Shown: one piece after another, positions 24,502 through 32,187 of the stretch
Position numbering within the stretch: the stretch's first letter is position 1
Layout of the letters: each line of letters starts with the position of its first letter
Assembly: GCA_944389025.1 (NCBI GenBank)
Contig: CALXKU010000022.1
Span: 1 to 40,572 of the forward strand
Length of the DNA stretch: 40,572 nt
Source: an uncultured Spirochaetaceae bacterium
Lineage (GTDB): Bacteria; Spirochaetota; Spirochaetia; Sphaerochaetales; Sphaerochaetaceae
Direction of reading: 5' to 3'
Translations under genes and position numbers: made by a program
Notes under the pieces: model-generated
Told to the model about the DNA's origin: nothing
Database searches by the model: none
What the model saw: the letters and a program-made list of their open reading frames with translations, nothing else

Positions 24502-25797
24502 ATGAATGAATTGGCTCGTGAACTGAATGAGGTTCTGGACAGAACCGTAGTCTCTTCCTTCCTTTCCCCTCTTGGAAGAAGGATGTATTTCCCTAAGGGA
24601 ATCGTCGCCCAGAGTGCGGAAGCCGGGGAGAAGGCGAAGAATTATAATGCGACTGTTGGTCTTGCGACGAAGAACGGGGAGCCGATACATCTGAGCGATA
24701 TCTATAACAGGTTTGAAAAGGATGTCTTCCGTCCTCGCGATATCTTCAACTATGCCCCTGGCGGTGGTGACAAGGCTCTCAGGGCACTATGGAAGGAGGA
24801 GATGATAAGGAAGAATCCAACACTGAAAGGAAAGAGTTTCTCCTCTCCTCTTGTTACCTCAGGTCTTACACATGCGATAAGCATGGCCGCTCAGCTTTTC
24901 GTCTCTAACGGAGACGAGGTCGTATGCCCCGACCTTTTTTGGGATAACTACGACCTTATCTTCTCAGAGCTGACAGATGCCAGAATGATACCTTTCACTT
25001 TCTTCAAGGATGGGGGATTCAATACAGAGGCTCTCAGAAGCGCTTTGCTGAGTGCAAAGGGAGATGCGGTACGTCTCATACTCAATTTCCCTAACAACCC
25101 TACGGGATACACCCCTAGTCATGAGGAGGTGCTCTCCATAGTTGCAATGCTTAAAGAGGTTGCGAAGGAAAAGAAGATTCTCATCATCGTCGATGATGCG
25201 TATTTCGGTCTTTTCTATGAAAAGGAGACCGAAAAGGAATCACTGTTTGCATATCTCTGCGATCTTGATGAGAACATTTTCGCTATAAAGGGAGATGCCG
25301 CTACCAAGGAGGAGATGGCTTGGGGCTTCAGAGTAGGATTTATCACATACGGAGGAAAAGGGCTCGATGAGGCTGCATATCAGGCACTTACGAACAAGAC
25401 GCTCGGCATGATCCGCTGCACGGTCTCCAACTGTGACCGTCCTGGACAGTCCCTCCTCTTGGATGCGATGAAAAACGGAAAACATTATGCAGAGGACAAG
25501 GAAAAGCTTTTTAAAGAGATGAATCTCCGTTATGATATTCTAAAAAAGGAACTGGAGAACTATAAGGATAGCAGCCTTTTAAAGCCGTATCCTTTCAACT
25601 CCGGTTACTTCATGGCCTTCGATACTCTCAGCAACAGTGCGGAGGAGCTGAGGTGCTACCTTCTGGATAAGTACGGGGTAGGAGCCGTAAGCATCTTTGA
25701 CAAGACTTTCCGTCTCGCATACTGCTCTGTTGAGCCTGAGAAGATCAAGGATCTGGTCGCTTTGGTTTACAAAGCGGCGGGGGAGTTATGGAGCTGA
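24502..25797 (+). CDS. PLP-dependent aminotransferase, class I/II
   Basis: This 431-aa fold-type I aminotransferase starts at ATG 24502 with GGAGG five bases upstream. LNFPNNPTGYTPS near 195 is the conserved Asn-Pro-Thr-Gly region. VDDAYFGLFYEKE holds the Asp/Tyr that contact the cofactor. TKEEMAWGFRVGF near 269-280 fits the K-x5-G-x-R-x-G lysine signature, and the C-terminal FRLAYCSVEPE carries the carboxylate-binding Arg. The amino acid substrate cannot be assigned. It is the first gene of an overlapping trio with a ModE-like protein (10-nt overlap) and a phosphofructokinase. Confidence 0.85.
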   Translation: MNELARELNEVLDRTVVSSFLSPLGRRMYFPKGIVAQSAEAGEKAKNYNATVGLATKNGEPIHLSDIYNRFEKDVFRPRDIFNYAPGGGDKALRALWKEEMIRKNPTLKGKSFSSPLVTSGLTHAISMAAQLFVSNGDEVVCPDLFWDNYDLIFSELTDARMIPFTFFKDGGFNTEALRSALLSAKGDAVRLILNFPNNPTGYTPSHEEVLSIVAMLKEVAKEKKILIIVDDAYFGLFYEKETEKESLFAYLCDLDENIFAIKGDAATKEEMAWGFRVGFITYGGKGLDEAAYQALTNKTLGMIRCTVSNCDRPGQSLLLDAMKNGKHYAEDKEKLFKEMNLRYDILKKELENYKDSSLLKPYPFNSGYFMAFDTLSNSAEELRCYLLDKYGVGAVSIFDKTFRLAYCSVEPEKIKDLVALVYKAAGELWS

Positions 25798-26162
25798 AGG
25801 TTAAGATATATCTTACCGATGAGGGTGGAGAGAAGTTCATGGGCATAGGTGTCATATGGCTTCTCGAGGAGATAGAGAGGGCCGGCTCTCTCAGAAAGGC
25901 CGCCATCAATCTCGGAATATCTTACACAAAAAGCTATGCCATGCTCTCTAAGGCGGAAGAGAATCTCGCCTTCCCCCTGATAGAAAGGAGGAAAGGCGGC
26001 TCATCCCATGATGGTGCCATCCTTACCGAGGATGCTAAAAAGTTCATTAAGCTCTACTGGGATTTCCAGTCACGGGCTAAGGAGAGAGTCAGTGAGGAGT
26101 ATGAGGATTTCAGAAAGTCCTATGCTGCTCTTTTCAAGGAGGATGTAAATGGCTCAGTATGA
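25788..26162 (+). CDS. ModE-like winged-helix DNA-binding protein without molybdate domain
   Basis: This 124-aa protein is a ModE N-terminal/LysR-type winged helix-turn-helix. FMGIGVIWLLEEIERAGSLRKAAINLGISYTKSYAMLSKAEENL has the G-S-L-R-KAA-x-LG-x-SY-x-KSY-x-M pattern of ModE. ERRKGGSSHDGAILTEDAKKFI is the wing. The molybdate-binding TOBE domains of full ModE (about 260 aa) are absent, so any signal must be sensed differently. It overlaps the aminotransferase by 10 nt and the phosphofructokinase by 14 nt, so all three are co-translated. The target promoters are unknown. A molybdo-enzyme-like operon lies 3.5 kb away. Confidence 0.8.
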   Translation: MELKVKIYLTDEGGEKFMGIGVIWLLEEIERAGSLRKAAINLGISYTKSYAMLSKAEENLAFPLIERRKGGSSHDGAILTEDAKKFIKLYWDFQSRAKERVSEEYEDFRKSYAALFKEDVNGSV

Positions 26163-27477
26163 TTTCACGGTTGACAGGCTGGGAGAGGCAAAACTCATCT
26201 CACCGATAAGAATGGGAAACAGGCAGGGGGACGGCATGTCCGATTATGTCTCCGATGATGACAGGATCCTTTACGATCTCGATACCGAGGTTGTCGATGG
26301 TAAGACCGTTCCTAAGAACTCGGAATCCCTTGAGCTTGCAGGTCCCAGGGAGAAGATCTATTTCAATCCCAGTCATGTTCATGCTGCCATCTGCACATGC
26401 GGTGGTATCTGTCCAGGGCTTAACAACGTCATACGTGCCGTTGTAAGATGCCTCTGGTACAGATACGGGGTAAGAAGGATCTCCGGTATCCAGTACGGTT
26501 ACCTCGGTCTTCTTGAGAACTCGCCATGGCCCCTTATCCCGCTCGATCCGGATGTAGTTGACGATATCCAGGAGAAAGGTGGTACCATTCTCGGCTCAGC
26601 TCGTGGTGGTGGAAAGCAGGTTGAGGAGATTGTTGACTCCCTTGAGCGTCTTAACATAAACATACTCATCTCTATCGGAGGAGATGGCACGCTTCGTGGT
26701 GCGTTCGATATCGGGGAGGAGATAAAGAAGAGAGGGCTGAAAATCGCTGTAGTGGGAGTTCCGAAGACTATTGATAACGACCTCTCGTTCATCGATTCCT
26801 CATTCGGTTTCGATACCGCGGTCACAAGCGCCGTTCCTTCCGTACGTGGTGCTCATGTCGAGGCTAAGAACAGCATAAACGGAATCGGGCTGGTAAAGGT
26901 TATGGGAAGGGAGTCCGGCTTCATCGCCGCCTCTACAGCCCTTGCCCAGTCGGATGTCAATTTCTGCCTCATCCCTGAGTCCCCGTTCGATCTCACAGGT
27001 CCTAACGGCTTTTTAGAGCATCTTAAGAACAGGATCCTCGACAGGGGTCATGCGGTTATTCTTGTGGCGGAGGGAGCTGGGCAGAACCTCGTTCCTCCCA
27101 CAGGCAAGTTCGATGCCTCAGGAAACAAGAAGTACCAGGATATCGGGCTGTTCTTGAAAGAGGAGATCGGAAAGTATTTTGCCGAGCAGGGAATCCCGAC
27201 TTCAATAAAGTACATCGATCCTTCGTACATAATCCGCTCAGCCCCTGCGAATAGCTACGATTCGATTTATTGTGCCCGTCTTGGAGCTCATGCAGTACAT
27301 GCCGCAATGGCTGGAAAGACGCAGTGCATCGCATCAAGGGTCAACAACCAGTTCGTATATCTTCCGATAAAGGTTGCCGTCTCAAAGCGCAGCCATGTGG
27401 ATATCGAAGGCTCTCTCTGGCGCGATGTGCTTGAGAATACAAGACAGCCATACAGCATGCTGAATTCCCAGCACTGA
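26149..27477 (+). CDS. 6-phosphofructokinase (spirochaete/plant type)
   Basis: This 442-aa enzyme phosphorylates fructose-6-phosphate in glycolysis. The motifs are CTCGGICPGLNNVIRAVV near 83, GGDGTLRGAFDIGEE near 177 and VGVPKTIDNDL near 201. The last carries the catalytic Asp. The phosphoryl-donor residues are mixed: Gly in GGDGT favours ATP, while Lys in PKTIDND is usual in PPi enzymes but also occurs in trypanosome- and plant-type ATP-PFKs. ATP may therefore be the donor despite family annotations as PPi-dependent. AAGGAGG before the ATG lies inside the preceding gene. A terminator follows directly. Confidence 0.9.
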   Translation: MAQYDFTVDRLGEAKLISPIRMGNRQGDGMSDYVSDDDRILYDLDTEVVDGKTVPKNSESLELAGPREKIYFNPSHVHAAICTCGGICPGLNNVIRAVVRCLWYRYGVRRISGIQYGYLGLLENSPWPLIPLDPDVVDDIQEKGGTILGSARGGGKQVEEIVDSLERLNINILISIGGDGTLRGAFDIGEEIKKRGLKIAVVGVPKTIDNDLSFIDSSFGFDTAVTSAVPSVRGAHVEAKNSINGIGLVKVMGRESGFIAASTALAQSDVNFCLIPESPFDLTGPNGFLEHLKNRILDRGHAVILVAEGAGQNLVPPTGKFDASGNKKYQDIGLFLKEEIGKYFAEQGIPTSIKYIDPSYIIRSAPANSYDSIYCARLGAHAVHAAMAGKTQCIASRVNNQFVYLPIKVAVSKRSHVDIEGSLWRDVLENTRQPYSMLNSQH

Positions 27478-27483
27478 GAAATC

Positions 27484-27510
27484 TCCCCATCCGGCGTGAT
27501 GGGGATTTTC
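27484..27510 (+). terminator. Terminator after the phosphofructokinase gene
   Basis: TCCCCATC (27484-27491) pairs with GATGGGGA (27498-27505) across the loop CGGCGT and is followed by TTTTC. Confidence 0.85.
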
Positions 27511-27527
27511 ATTTAAAGGGGGCAGGA

Positions 27528-28283
27528 ATGAACATCAGGTGGGACAGCGAGGAGTATAAGAGGAATTTTTCATTCGTCCCCTCTTACGGGGAGGATGTGC
27601 TTAGTCTTATCACAGTTGGAAAAGGGGCGCGAGCACTCGACCTTGGATGCGGTAACGGGCACCTTACATCCGCCCTCTATAAGAGAGGCTTCTCAGTCAT
27701 TGGCATCGATCAGTCCGATGATATGCTTTCTCTGGCAAGAAAGGACTATCCAGACCTTGAGTTCAGAAAAGGCGACGCCCTTACTTTCTCTCTTGAAAAG
27801 AAGGCCGATCTCATATTCTCTAACGCCGTATTCCATTGGATCGATGGGGAGAGGCAGGAAGATCTTATGGAGAACATCTCCCGGAATCTGAAAAGAGGAG
27901 GGGAGCTTGTTTTCGAGATGGGCGGGAAAGGTTGCGCGGAGAGCGTTCACTCCACCCTTGAAGAAGTATTCAAAGAAAAAGGATTGCTCTACAAGAGAAC
28001 ATTCTTCTTTCCCTCCATTGGTGAGTATGCTCCAATAATCGAACGCCATGGACTCAAAATAGATTATGCCATCCTCTTTGACCGCCCGACAGTGCAAAGT
28101 GCTAAAGACGGGCTTTCCTCCTGGATAAGGATGTTCGATAGTGCTCCATTCGAGGGCCTTGATGAGAGAAGGGTTGAAGAAATCATAAGGGAAGCGGAGA
28201 AAAGGCTTGAAAAAAGGCTCTTCATCAACGGAAGATGGACTATAGATTATGTCCGACTACGGATGAGAGCACACCGCCTTTGA
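27528..28283 (+). CDS. Class I SAM-dependent methyltransferase (trans-aconitate methyltransferase-like)
   Basis: This 251-aa cytosolic methyltransferase has SAM motif I at ALDLGCGNGHLTSAL near 35-49, the acidic loop GIDQSDDMLSLAR near 59, GDA near 82 and the family-typical FSNAVFHWI near 97. The N-terminus (WDSEEYKRNFSFVPSYGEDV) and the overall size resemble trans-aconitate 2-methyltransferase, but substrate choice in this family cannot be read from these motifs. A purine-rich ribosome binding site precedes the ATG. It is the last host gene before the sRNA and the integrated element. Confidence 0.8.
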   Translation: MNIRWDSEEYKRNFSFVPSYGEDVLSLITVGKGARALDLGCGNGHLTSALYKRGFSVIGIDQSDDMLSLARKDYPDLEFRKGDALTFSLEKKADLIFSNAVFHWIDGERQEDLMENISRNLKRGGELVFEMGGKGCAESVHSTLEEVFKEKGLLYKRTFFFPSIGEYAPIIERHGLKIDYAILFDRPTVQSAKDGLSSWIRMFDSAPFEGLDERRVEEIIREAEKRLEKRLFINGRWTIDYVRLRMRAHRL

Positions 28284-28581
28284 GCTTTCGGCTCTGAAAA
28301 ATAAGAAACGCATCAAACAGAAAGCAAAAATCATCCAAATCATGGCAGAAAAACGGATGAGAAAATATAAATTTCATGCAATTAAAAATTTTGTATACAA
28401 CATAAAAATATGTATACTTTACCTAAAGTCTTTAATTAATATGCATTGCTTTCTTATAAATAAGATAAAATGGAGTAAATTCTAGCTTTTAATGTGAAAA
28501 TTAATATATTAAATAGAAAATATAATCAAATTATTTAAAATAAAGAAAATAAAAGAAATTAAAAAATTTTTTCAAAACCTC
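28284..28581. other. AT-rich intergenic region with GTATAC palindromes
   Basis: No gene was seen. TTGTATACAA (28391-28400) is a perfect 10-bp palindrome and a related GTATAC lies 20 bp on (28412-28417). The pair is spaced like two operator sites on one helix face. A small GAGC-TTTCG-GCTC hairpin (28282-28294) may end the methyltransferase message weakly. Confidence 0.35.
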
Positions 28582-28610
28582 TTTACAAGCTTTTCTAAAG
28601 TCGATATAGT
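28582..28610 (+). promoter_or_regulatory. Promoter of the candidate sRNA
   Basis: TTTACA (28582-28587), 17-nt spacer, TATAGT (28605-28610). The predicted start at about 28617 falls exactly at the base of the first RNA hairpin (28618). Confidence 0.65.
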
Positions 28611-28616
28611 ACGAAT

Positions 28617-28706
28617 GGAAATAAGGAAGACGCATTCCTTATTTCGAACCTCCTTTTGTTCCCCACAGAGCGGTTTACCTCCTTTTGTCCGCAGTGGGGT
28701 TTTTTA
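28617..28706 (+). ncRNA. Candidate small RNA with two anti-Shine-Dalgarno motifs
   Basis: A promoter, two stem-loops and a terminator define an RNA of about 90 nt. Hairpin 1 is GAAATAAGGAA (28618-28628) / TTCCTTATTTC (28635-28645), 11 perfect pairs with a 6-nt loop. A linker holds ACCTCCTTTTGT (28648-28659). Hairpin 2 is CCCCAC-AGA-GCGG (28661-28673) / CCGC-A-GTGGGG (28689-28699) with loop TTTACCTCCTTTTGT, an exact second copy of the motif at 28677-28688, then six Ts. ACCTCCTTT is the 3' tail of 16S rRNA, so both exposed copies can pair with mRNA ribosome binding sites. C/U-rich single-stranded seeds are known from trans-acting sRNAs of the RsaE/RoxS type. A 46-codon frame crosses the region (ATG 28615) but would read through the terminator, so I favour non-coding RNA. 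Confidence 0.65.
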
Positions 28707-28710
28707 TTTT
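28661..28710 (+). terminator. Terminator of the candidate sRNA, overlapping attL
   Basis: The two-part stem CCCCAC/GTGGGG and GCGG/CCGC is followed by T6-A-T4. Its 3' arm and T-tract are the repeated attachment-site core. Confidence 0.88.
28691..28710 (+). repeat. attL candidate (20-bp core repeat, left copy)
   Basis: GCAGTGGGG followed by T6-A-T4, identical to 39005-39024. Here it forms the working 3' half of the sRNA terminator. Confidence 0.68.
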
Positions 28711-28886
28711 CTTTTGAAAATGAAAATGCTAAGTCAGCAAGCCTTTATTTTATAAAGAATTATGAACTTGACATTCTCTCTTGAAGATGTCAGGAACCCC
28801 CGACTTTAGATAGAATCTTGGACAAATCACCAAAATCCAGAAAAAGCTTTTCCTGAAAGCTCCTATTTCCAGTAGAAGGAGAGACT
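28711..28886. other. Leader between attL and the integrase gene, with an arm-type site candidate
   Basis: TGACAT (28769-28774) pairs with ATGTCA (28787-28792). TTTAGATAGAA (28805-28815) followed by a TTGGA element recurs near the right end at 38888-38910, suggesting arm-type integrase binding sites. GAAGGAGAG just before 28887 is the integrase ribosome binding site. No gene was seen. Confidence 0.4.
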
Positions 28887-30052
28887 ATGAGTAGAGCAAA
28901 GCTACCAGTTAAATACTGGAAGAATGGAGATTATTACTACTATAAGACACCGGAGATGTCTTGCTTCAAGACAACCGGTCAGACAAGCAAACCAATGGCT
29001 ATGAAGTATGTTAATGATCTGATGGTAAAGAAGATGTTAGGCAAAGCCAATCCTTTGTTCAAGGATTATGCAGAGCCTTACTTTGACTGGGACAGGTGTC
29101 CTCATGCAACGAGACTCAGGGCAGAGGGGAAGCATATTACTGAGAGATATTGCCATAACAACAGAAGGCTCCTTGAGAAGTATTTCTTTGATTCAGAGCT
29201 TGGGAGGATCCATATAGCAGATATCAGGAGAGGGGATATTCTCAGGTTCAGAGATAAGCTCCTGAATAACAAGGTCTCAAAGAATATTATCAATTCAACT
29301 ATCAGGACAATCTCTGTGATTCTTGGAGAGGCTGTTTACAGGGAAGATATACCTTATAACCCAGCAGAGAAAATAGGGAAGATGGTGACAGATAATAAAG
29401 AAGCAGGAGTATTCACAGCTCAGGAACTTGGAATGCTGTTTATCCATCCAGAATTGTCCCTAGCCTGGGAGACCCCTTCTGATTATATCTGTTACTTGAT
29501 AGCGGCTCTTACTGGTATGAGGAAGAGTGAGATACTCTGCCTGAAATGGGGGAACATAAGGTTCGATAATAATATCATATATGTTAAGGAAGCTTGGAAG
29601 GATGATTGCAACCATGTAGTAGGGCTTCCTAAAAGCTATAAGCCAAGAACTGTTATCCTCTGTGATTTCCTGAAGGAGAGAGGTTACAGCAATTCCGTGG
29701 CTATACAAAGTTTTCAGGGGAAGCAGACTTGGTTGTTTGCAATATGGATGGGACTCCGTATAGCCTCTGGCACTGGCAGAGGGCTTTTAATAGAGCTATA
29801 TCTGCTATCGGGATAACAAAGGAGGAGAAGGAATTCCGTCATCTGAAGCCTCATAGCTTCAGGCATACCCTGAACACTCTTCTTCTTGAAAAAGGAGAAA
29901 GTCCTGAGGTTATAAGGGCTATGACTGGGTGGAGTAATCCTCAGATGCAGAGAAACTACACCCACTATGATGCAGCTCGTATGGTGAATCAGGGAAAGGT
30001 GATTGATGCAATATTGATAGAGGGAACAGAGGAGAATCATAAGGAATCCTGA
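28887..30052 (+). pseudogene. Tyrosine-type site-specific integrase, frameshifted
   Basis: The first frame (28887-29816) encodes the N-terminal arm-binding and SAM-like core-binding domains and the catalytic Arg in LTGMRKSEILCLKW near residue 211. The second frame (open from before 29729 to 30052) encodes the rest: HSFRHT (His-x-x-Arg) and the nucleophile Tyr in RNYTHYD. Continuity requires a net -1 shift near 29690-29725. The G4 run at 29717-29720 is the likely place, giving ...SFQGEADLVVCNMDGTPYS. It is a single-base loss, a sequencing error or, less likely, slippage at GGGG. The start has a strong ribosome binding site. The gene sits 176 nt from attL. Confidence 0.88.
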
Positions 30053-30079
30053 TTGAACTATTTTCATCAGGAGGAAAAA

Positions 30080-30319
30080 ATGAAGAATCTCACTAATGAG
30101 TCAATTGTCTTTGATGAACCTGTCTTACCAGATAATTATTGGTTCAACCTTAAGGATTGCTGTAGGCTTAAAGGGCTTAACTACAAAACAGCCTGCAATA
30201 AGAAATGGCTACAGCCGAATAAGGGAATTCCAGATGGGACTGTAGGAGGAAGAAAGGTATGGGCATTCAAGACTGTTAAGGAGTGGATACTCAAGACAGA
30301 TTCTGAAATTAAGCTATGA
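30080..30319 (+). CDS. Excisionase-like small DNA-binding protein
   Basis: This 79-aa protein starts at ATG 30080 with AGGAGG upstream. LKDCCRLKGLNYKTACNKKWLQPNKG ... GGRKVWAFKTVKEWI has the layout of an excisionase/MerR-type winged helix: a helix-turn-helix that recognises DNA, then a wing with a conserved W. Its place immediately behind the integrase gene supports a role as recombination directionality factor. A terminator follows. The sequence match to any named Xis family is loose. Confidence 0.6.
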   Translation: MKNLTNESIVFDEPVLPDNYWFNLKDCCRLKGLNYKTACNKKWLQPNKGIPDGTVGGRKVWAFKTVKEWILKTDSEIKL

Positions 30320-30325
30320 GAGCTG

Positions 30326-30370
30326 AAGACGGCCTACAGGTGTTAATGATTGTTGCTGTAGGCTGTCTTT
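30326..30370 (+). terminator. Terminator after the integrase/Xis unit
   Basis: AAGACGGCCTACAG (30326-30339) pairs with CTGTAGGCTGTCTT (30356-30369), 14 bp with one G-U pair and a 16-nt loop, followed by T-rich sequence. It may also serve the leftward gene ending at 30422. Confidence 0.75.
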
Positions 30371-30421
30371 CCATTTATTTTAAGCTCCCTCATATAAGTA
30401 AGCCGGAGATCATATTTACGG

Positions 30422-31360
30422 TTATTTTTTAGTAACCTTTATTAGTATATCTTTTAGATAAGAATTCTCCTCAGGTAGAATCTCTATGATCTCATCAAGT
30501 TTCATATTAGTCTTCCTTCTGAGTCTTTTGATAGCATAGGGGATAAGAGTATCAGCTAGAGAAGAGTAATCCATGTTCAGAATATTAGGGTCTTTCAGCC
30601 TCGTGAAGTTCCTTCTGTTGAATCTGAATTCAAATCTCGTAACGTCCTCCTCTATCTTGTAACCTTGTTCCTCATATCTTGTCTTCTTATCATATATAAC
30701 AAAGGATGACTTCTCTTTATGGAAGTCCTCTGTAATATTATAGTCTCTGGAGTAAAGGCCATTATCATCTTCAATAAAGTCCTCTATCCTGAGCTTGCTC
30801 CTAATATCAAGGTAGGGGAGATATACATCAAAATATAGCTCTATACTATGAAGGGTTCTTATTCCCTTTATTTTCCCATAGAATTCTTCTAGTGTCTGAA
30901 CTCTGTTTTCTGGGAATTCCTCATCAGAGATAATCTCTCCCACTCTTAGAAGGTCTATAGATATCTTCCTAAGAGGAAGCTGGAAGATCCTTTTCTCTAT
31001 GGCATATCTGAAGAAAGTATCAGCTATTGAGCCAATATCTTGAAGAGACTTTGAAGAGATATACTCTCTGTTTATATTGAATAATTCATAAGCTCCTAGT
31101 GGAACTATCGATATTGGCCCTCTCTTATATTTCCTGCAATAATCTTTTTCATTGTAGTAATCCCTATCGATAGAAAAACCTATTCTATCAATACCTCTAT
31201 ACTTTATCTCATTAGGAGAGTTTCTCTTTATACCAAAGGAGGTATAAGATAGAGGCTTCCTGCATGGGGTTATAGCCTCATATTCAATCAGTTTTGTTTT
31301 AGTTATTCTGTCTTCTCCAATCCTATATGAATTGTAGTTTATGGTTTCAAATTCCTTCAT
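30422..31360 (-). CDS. Possible rolling-circle-type replication initiator
   Basis: This 312-aa protein is not recognised with certainty. It is rich in Ile, Arg, Tyr and Glu and has no signal or membrane segment. The segment SSFVIYDKKTRYEEQG ... DVTRFEFRFNRRNF near 210-250 resembles the core of plasmid/phage Rep_trans-type initiators, where a YDK motif and an R-x-E-x-R strand flank the active region. Its position at one edge of an 0.8-kb repeat-rich non-coding region, with a DnaB-like ATPase at the other edge, fits an initiator. No HUH motif was found, so a different nuclease class or a non-replication role remains possible. Confidence 0.45.
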   Translation of the reverse strand: MKEFETINYNSYRIGEDRITKTKLIEYEAITPCRKPLSYTSFGIKRNSPNEIKYRGIDRIGFSIDRDYYNEKDYCRKYKRGPISIVPLGAYELFNINREYISSKSLQDIGSIADTFFRYAIEKRIFQLPLRKISIDLLRVGEIISDEEFPENRVQTLEEFYGKIKGIRTLHSIELYFDVYLPYLDIRSKLRIEDFIEDDNGLYSRDYNITEDFHKEKSSFVIYDKKTRYEEQGYKIEEDVTRFEFRFNRRNFTRLKDPNILNMDYSSLADTLIPYAIKRLRRKTNMKLDEIIEILPEENSYLKDILIKVTKK

Positions 31361-31527
31361 GTTTATATTATACGAATTTTGTATTAATTTCTTTTATAAG
31401 AGACCAATATCGGTATATTTATTAATAAATAGAGTTTTTAGCTGAGACTTGTTCTTCTTAGATTTTATAGGAGGCTTATTATCTGATAACTCTCTTAACT
31501 TTCAGGAATTAGATTATTAAATAAAGC

Positions 31528-31595
31528 CTGGGGCTAGGCTGATAGCCTTGCAGGTTTTTATACTCTTGTTGTCAAGGAAGCTCCTAGAGCCCCAG
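31528..31595. repeat. Long inverted repeat in the origin region
   Basis: CTGGGGCTAGG (31528-31538) pairs with CCTAGAGCCCCAG (31583-31595), two unpaired bases, with a 44-nt loop. A smaller hairpin GGCTA-GGCTGA-TAGCC lies in the left arm. Confidence 0.55.
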
Positions 31596-31680
31596 TAAAT
31601 AGCCTTAGAGGGGAAACTAGGATTCATGTAAGTTATATCTTCTGAATTAAGGGAAATAAAACTTATAAGAGCTCTATCTT

Positions 31681-32165
31681 CTTATCTTAAAACTCCTGAT
31701 TATCTTATCTCTCTTAATCCCTTATCTGCTTGTTTCAGAGAGTCCTTCTTATTTTCTTAACCTTATTCTTAAAACAAGTGTTCTAGGCTATCCTCTATTC
31801 ATTCTGGGGAATCCATACCAGATTGCTAACAGGACCTCCTGATGGCTCAGGAAATAGTCTCTGAAGAGGAGATAGAGGTATAGTGAGTCTTGTTTTCAGA
31901 GTTAAGGGAGTTAACTTATTATGAGTCCCTTCTCACTGTCTTAATCCTCCTGATTAGCTTATCTTCCCTAAATCTCTTAGCTCTTAATCCAGAGAGGCTT
32001 CCCTATCCCTCTAAACATTCTTAGGCTTACTCTTAAATCAAGGGGCTATAGGCTATCCTTTAAATCTATACAAGATTGCTAATAGGACCTCTTGGTGACT
32101 CAGGAAACAACCTCTGAGAGGAAGCTAGGTGTATGAATAAAGGCTATAAGCCTTGGTATAGCCTA
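31681..32165. repeat. Two diverged tandem copies, period 253-254 bp
   Basis: Unit 1 is about 31681-31915 and unit 2 about 31934-32165. CTCCTGATTA occurs at 31693 and 31947. A 37-bp block starting AGATTGCTAA at 31820 and 32073 matches at 32 of 37 positions. In unit 1 it holds the hairpin TCCTGA-TGGC-TCAGGA (31837-31852). In unit 2 the changed bases still pair (with G-U wobbles), hinting at conserved structure. Confidence 0.6.
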
Positions 32166-32187
32166 TAGCCTTCTGTTGATAAGGGCT

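Larger units (their letters stand above)
31361..32187. other. Repeat-rich non-coding region, presumptive replication origin
   Basis: This is 827 bp without a gene. It contains seven copies of AGGCTAT/ATAGCCT (31542, 31599, 31785, 32050, 32141, 32158, 32165), eight of TCTTAA in one orientation (31493-32036), a long inverted repeat (31528-31595), a closing inverted repeat AAGGCTATA/TATAGCCTT (32140-32172) and a diverged tandem duplication with a 253-bp period. Such clusters between a Rep-like and a helicase-like gene suggest an origin with iterons. Paired structured RNAs are an alternative. Confidence 0.5.

Noticed and set aside
28615-28756. 46-codon frame crossing the sRNA (MEIRKTHSLF...)
   Set aside because: It lacks a ribosome binding site and starts at or before the predicted transcript start. 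It reads through the strong terminator, so structure explains the sequence better than coding.
29711-29735. Programmed -1 frameshift signal in the integrase
   Set aside because: GGGGAAG is not a proper X-XXY-YYZ heptamer and no downstream pseudoknot is evident. A simple single-base loss at the G run is the better explanation, so I call it a pseudogene.
31361-32187. CRISPR array
   Set aside because: Repeats here are short heptamers and a two-copy 253-bp duplication, without regular 20-40 bp repeats and spacers. No cas genes are present.
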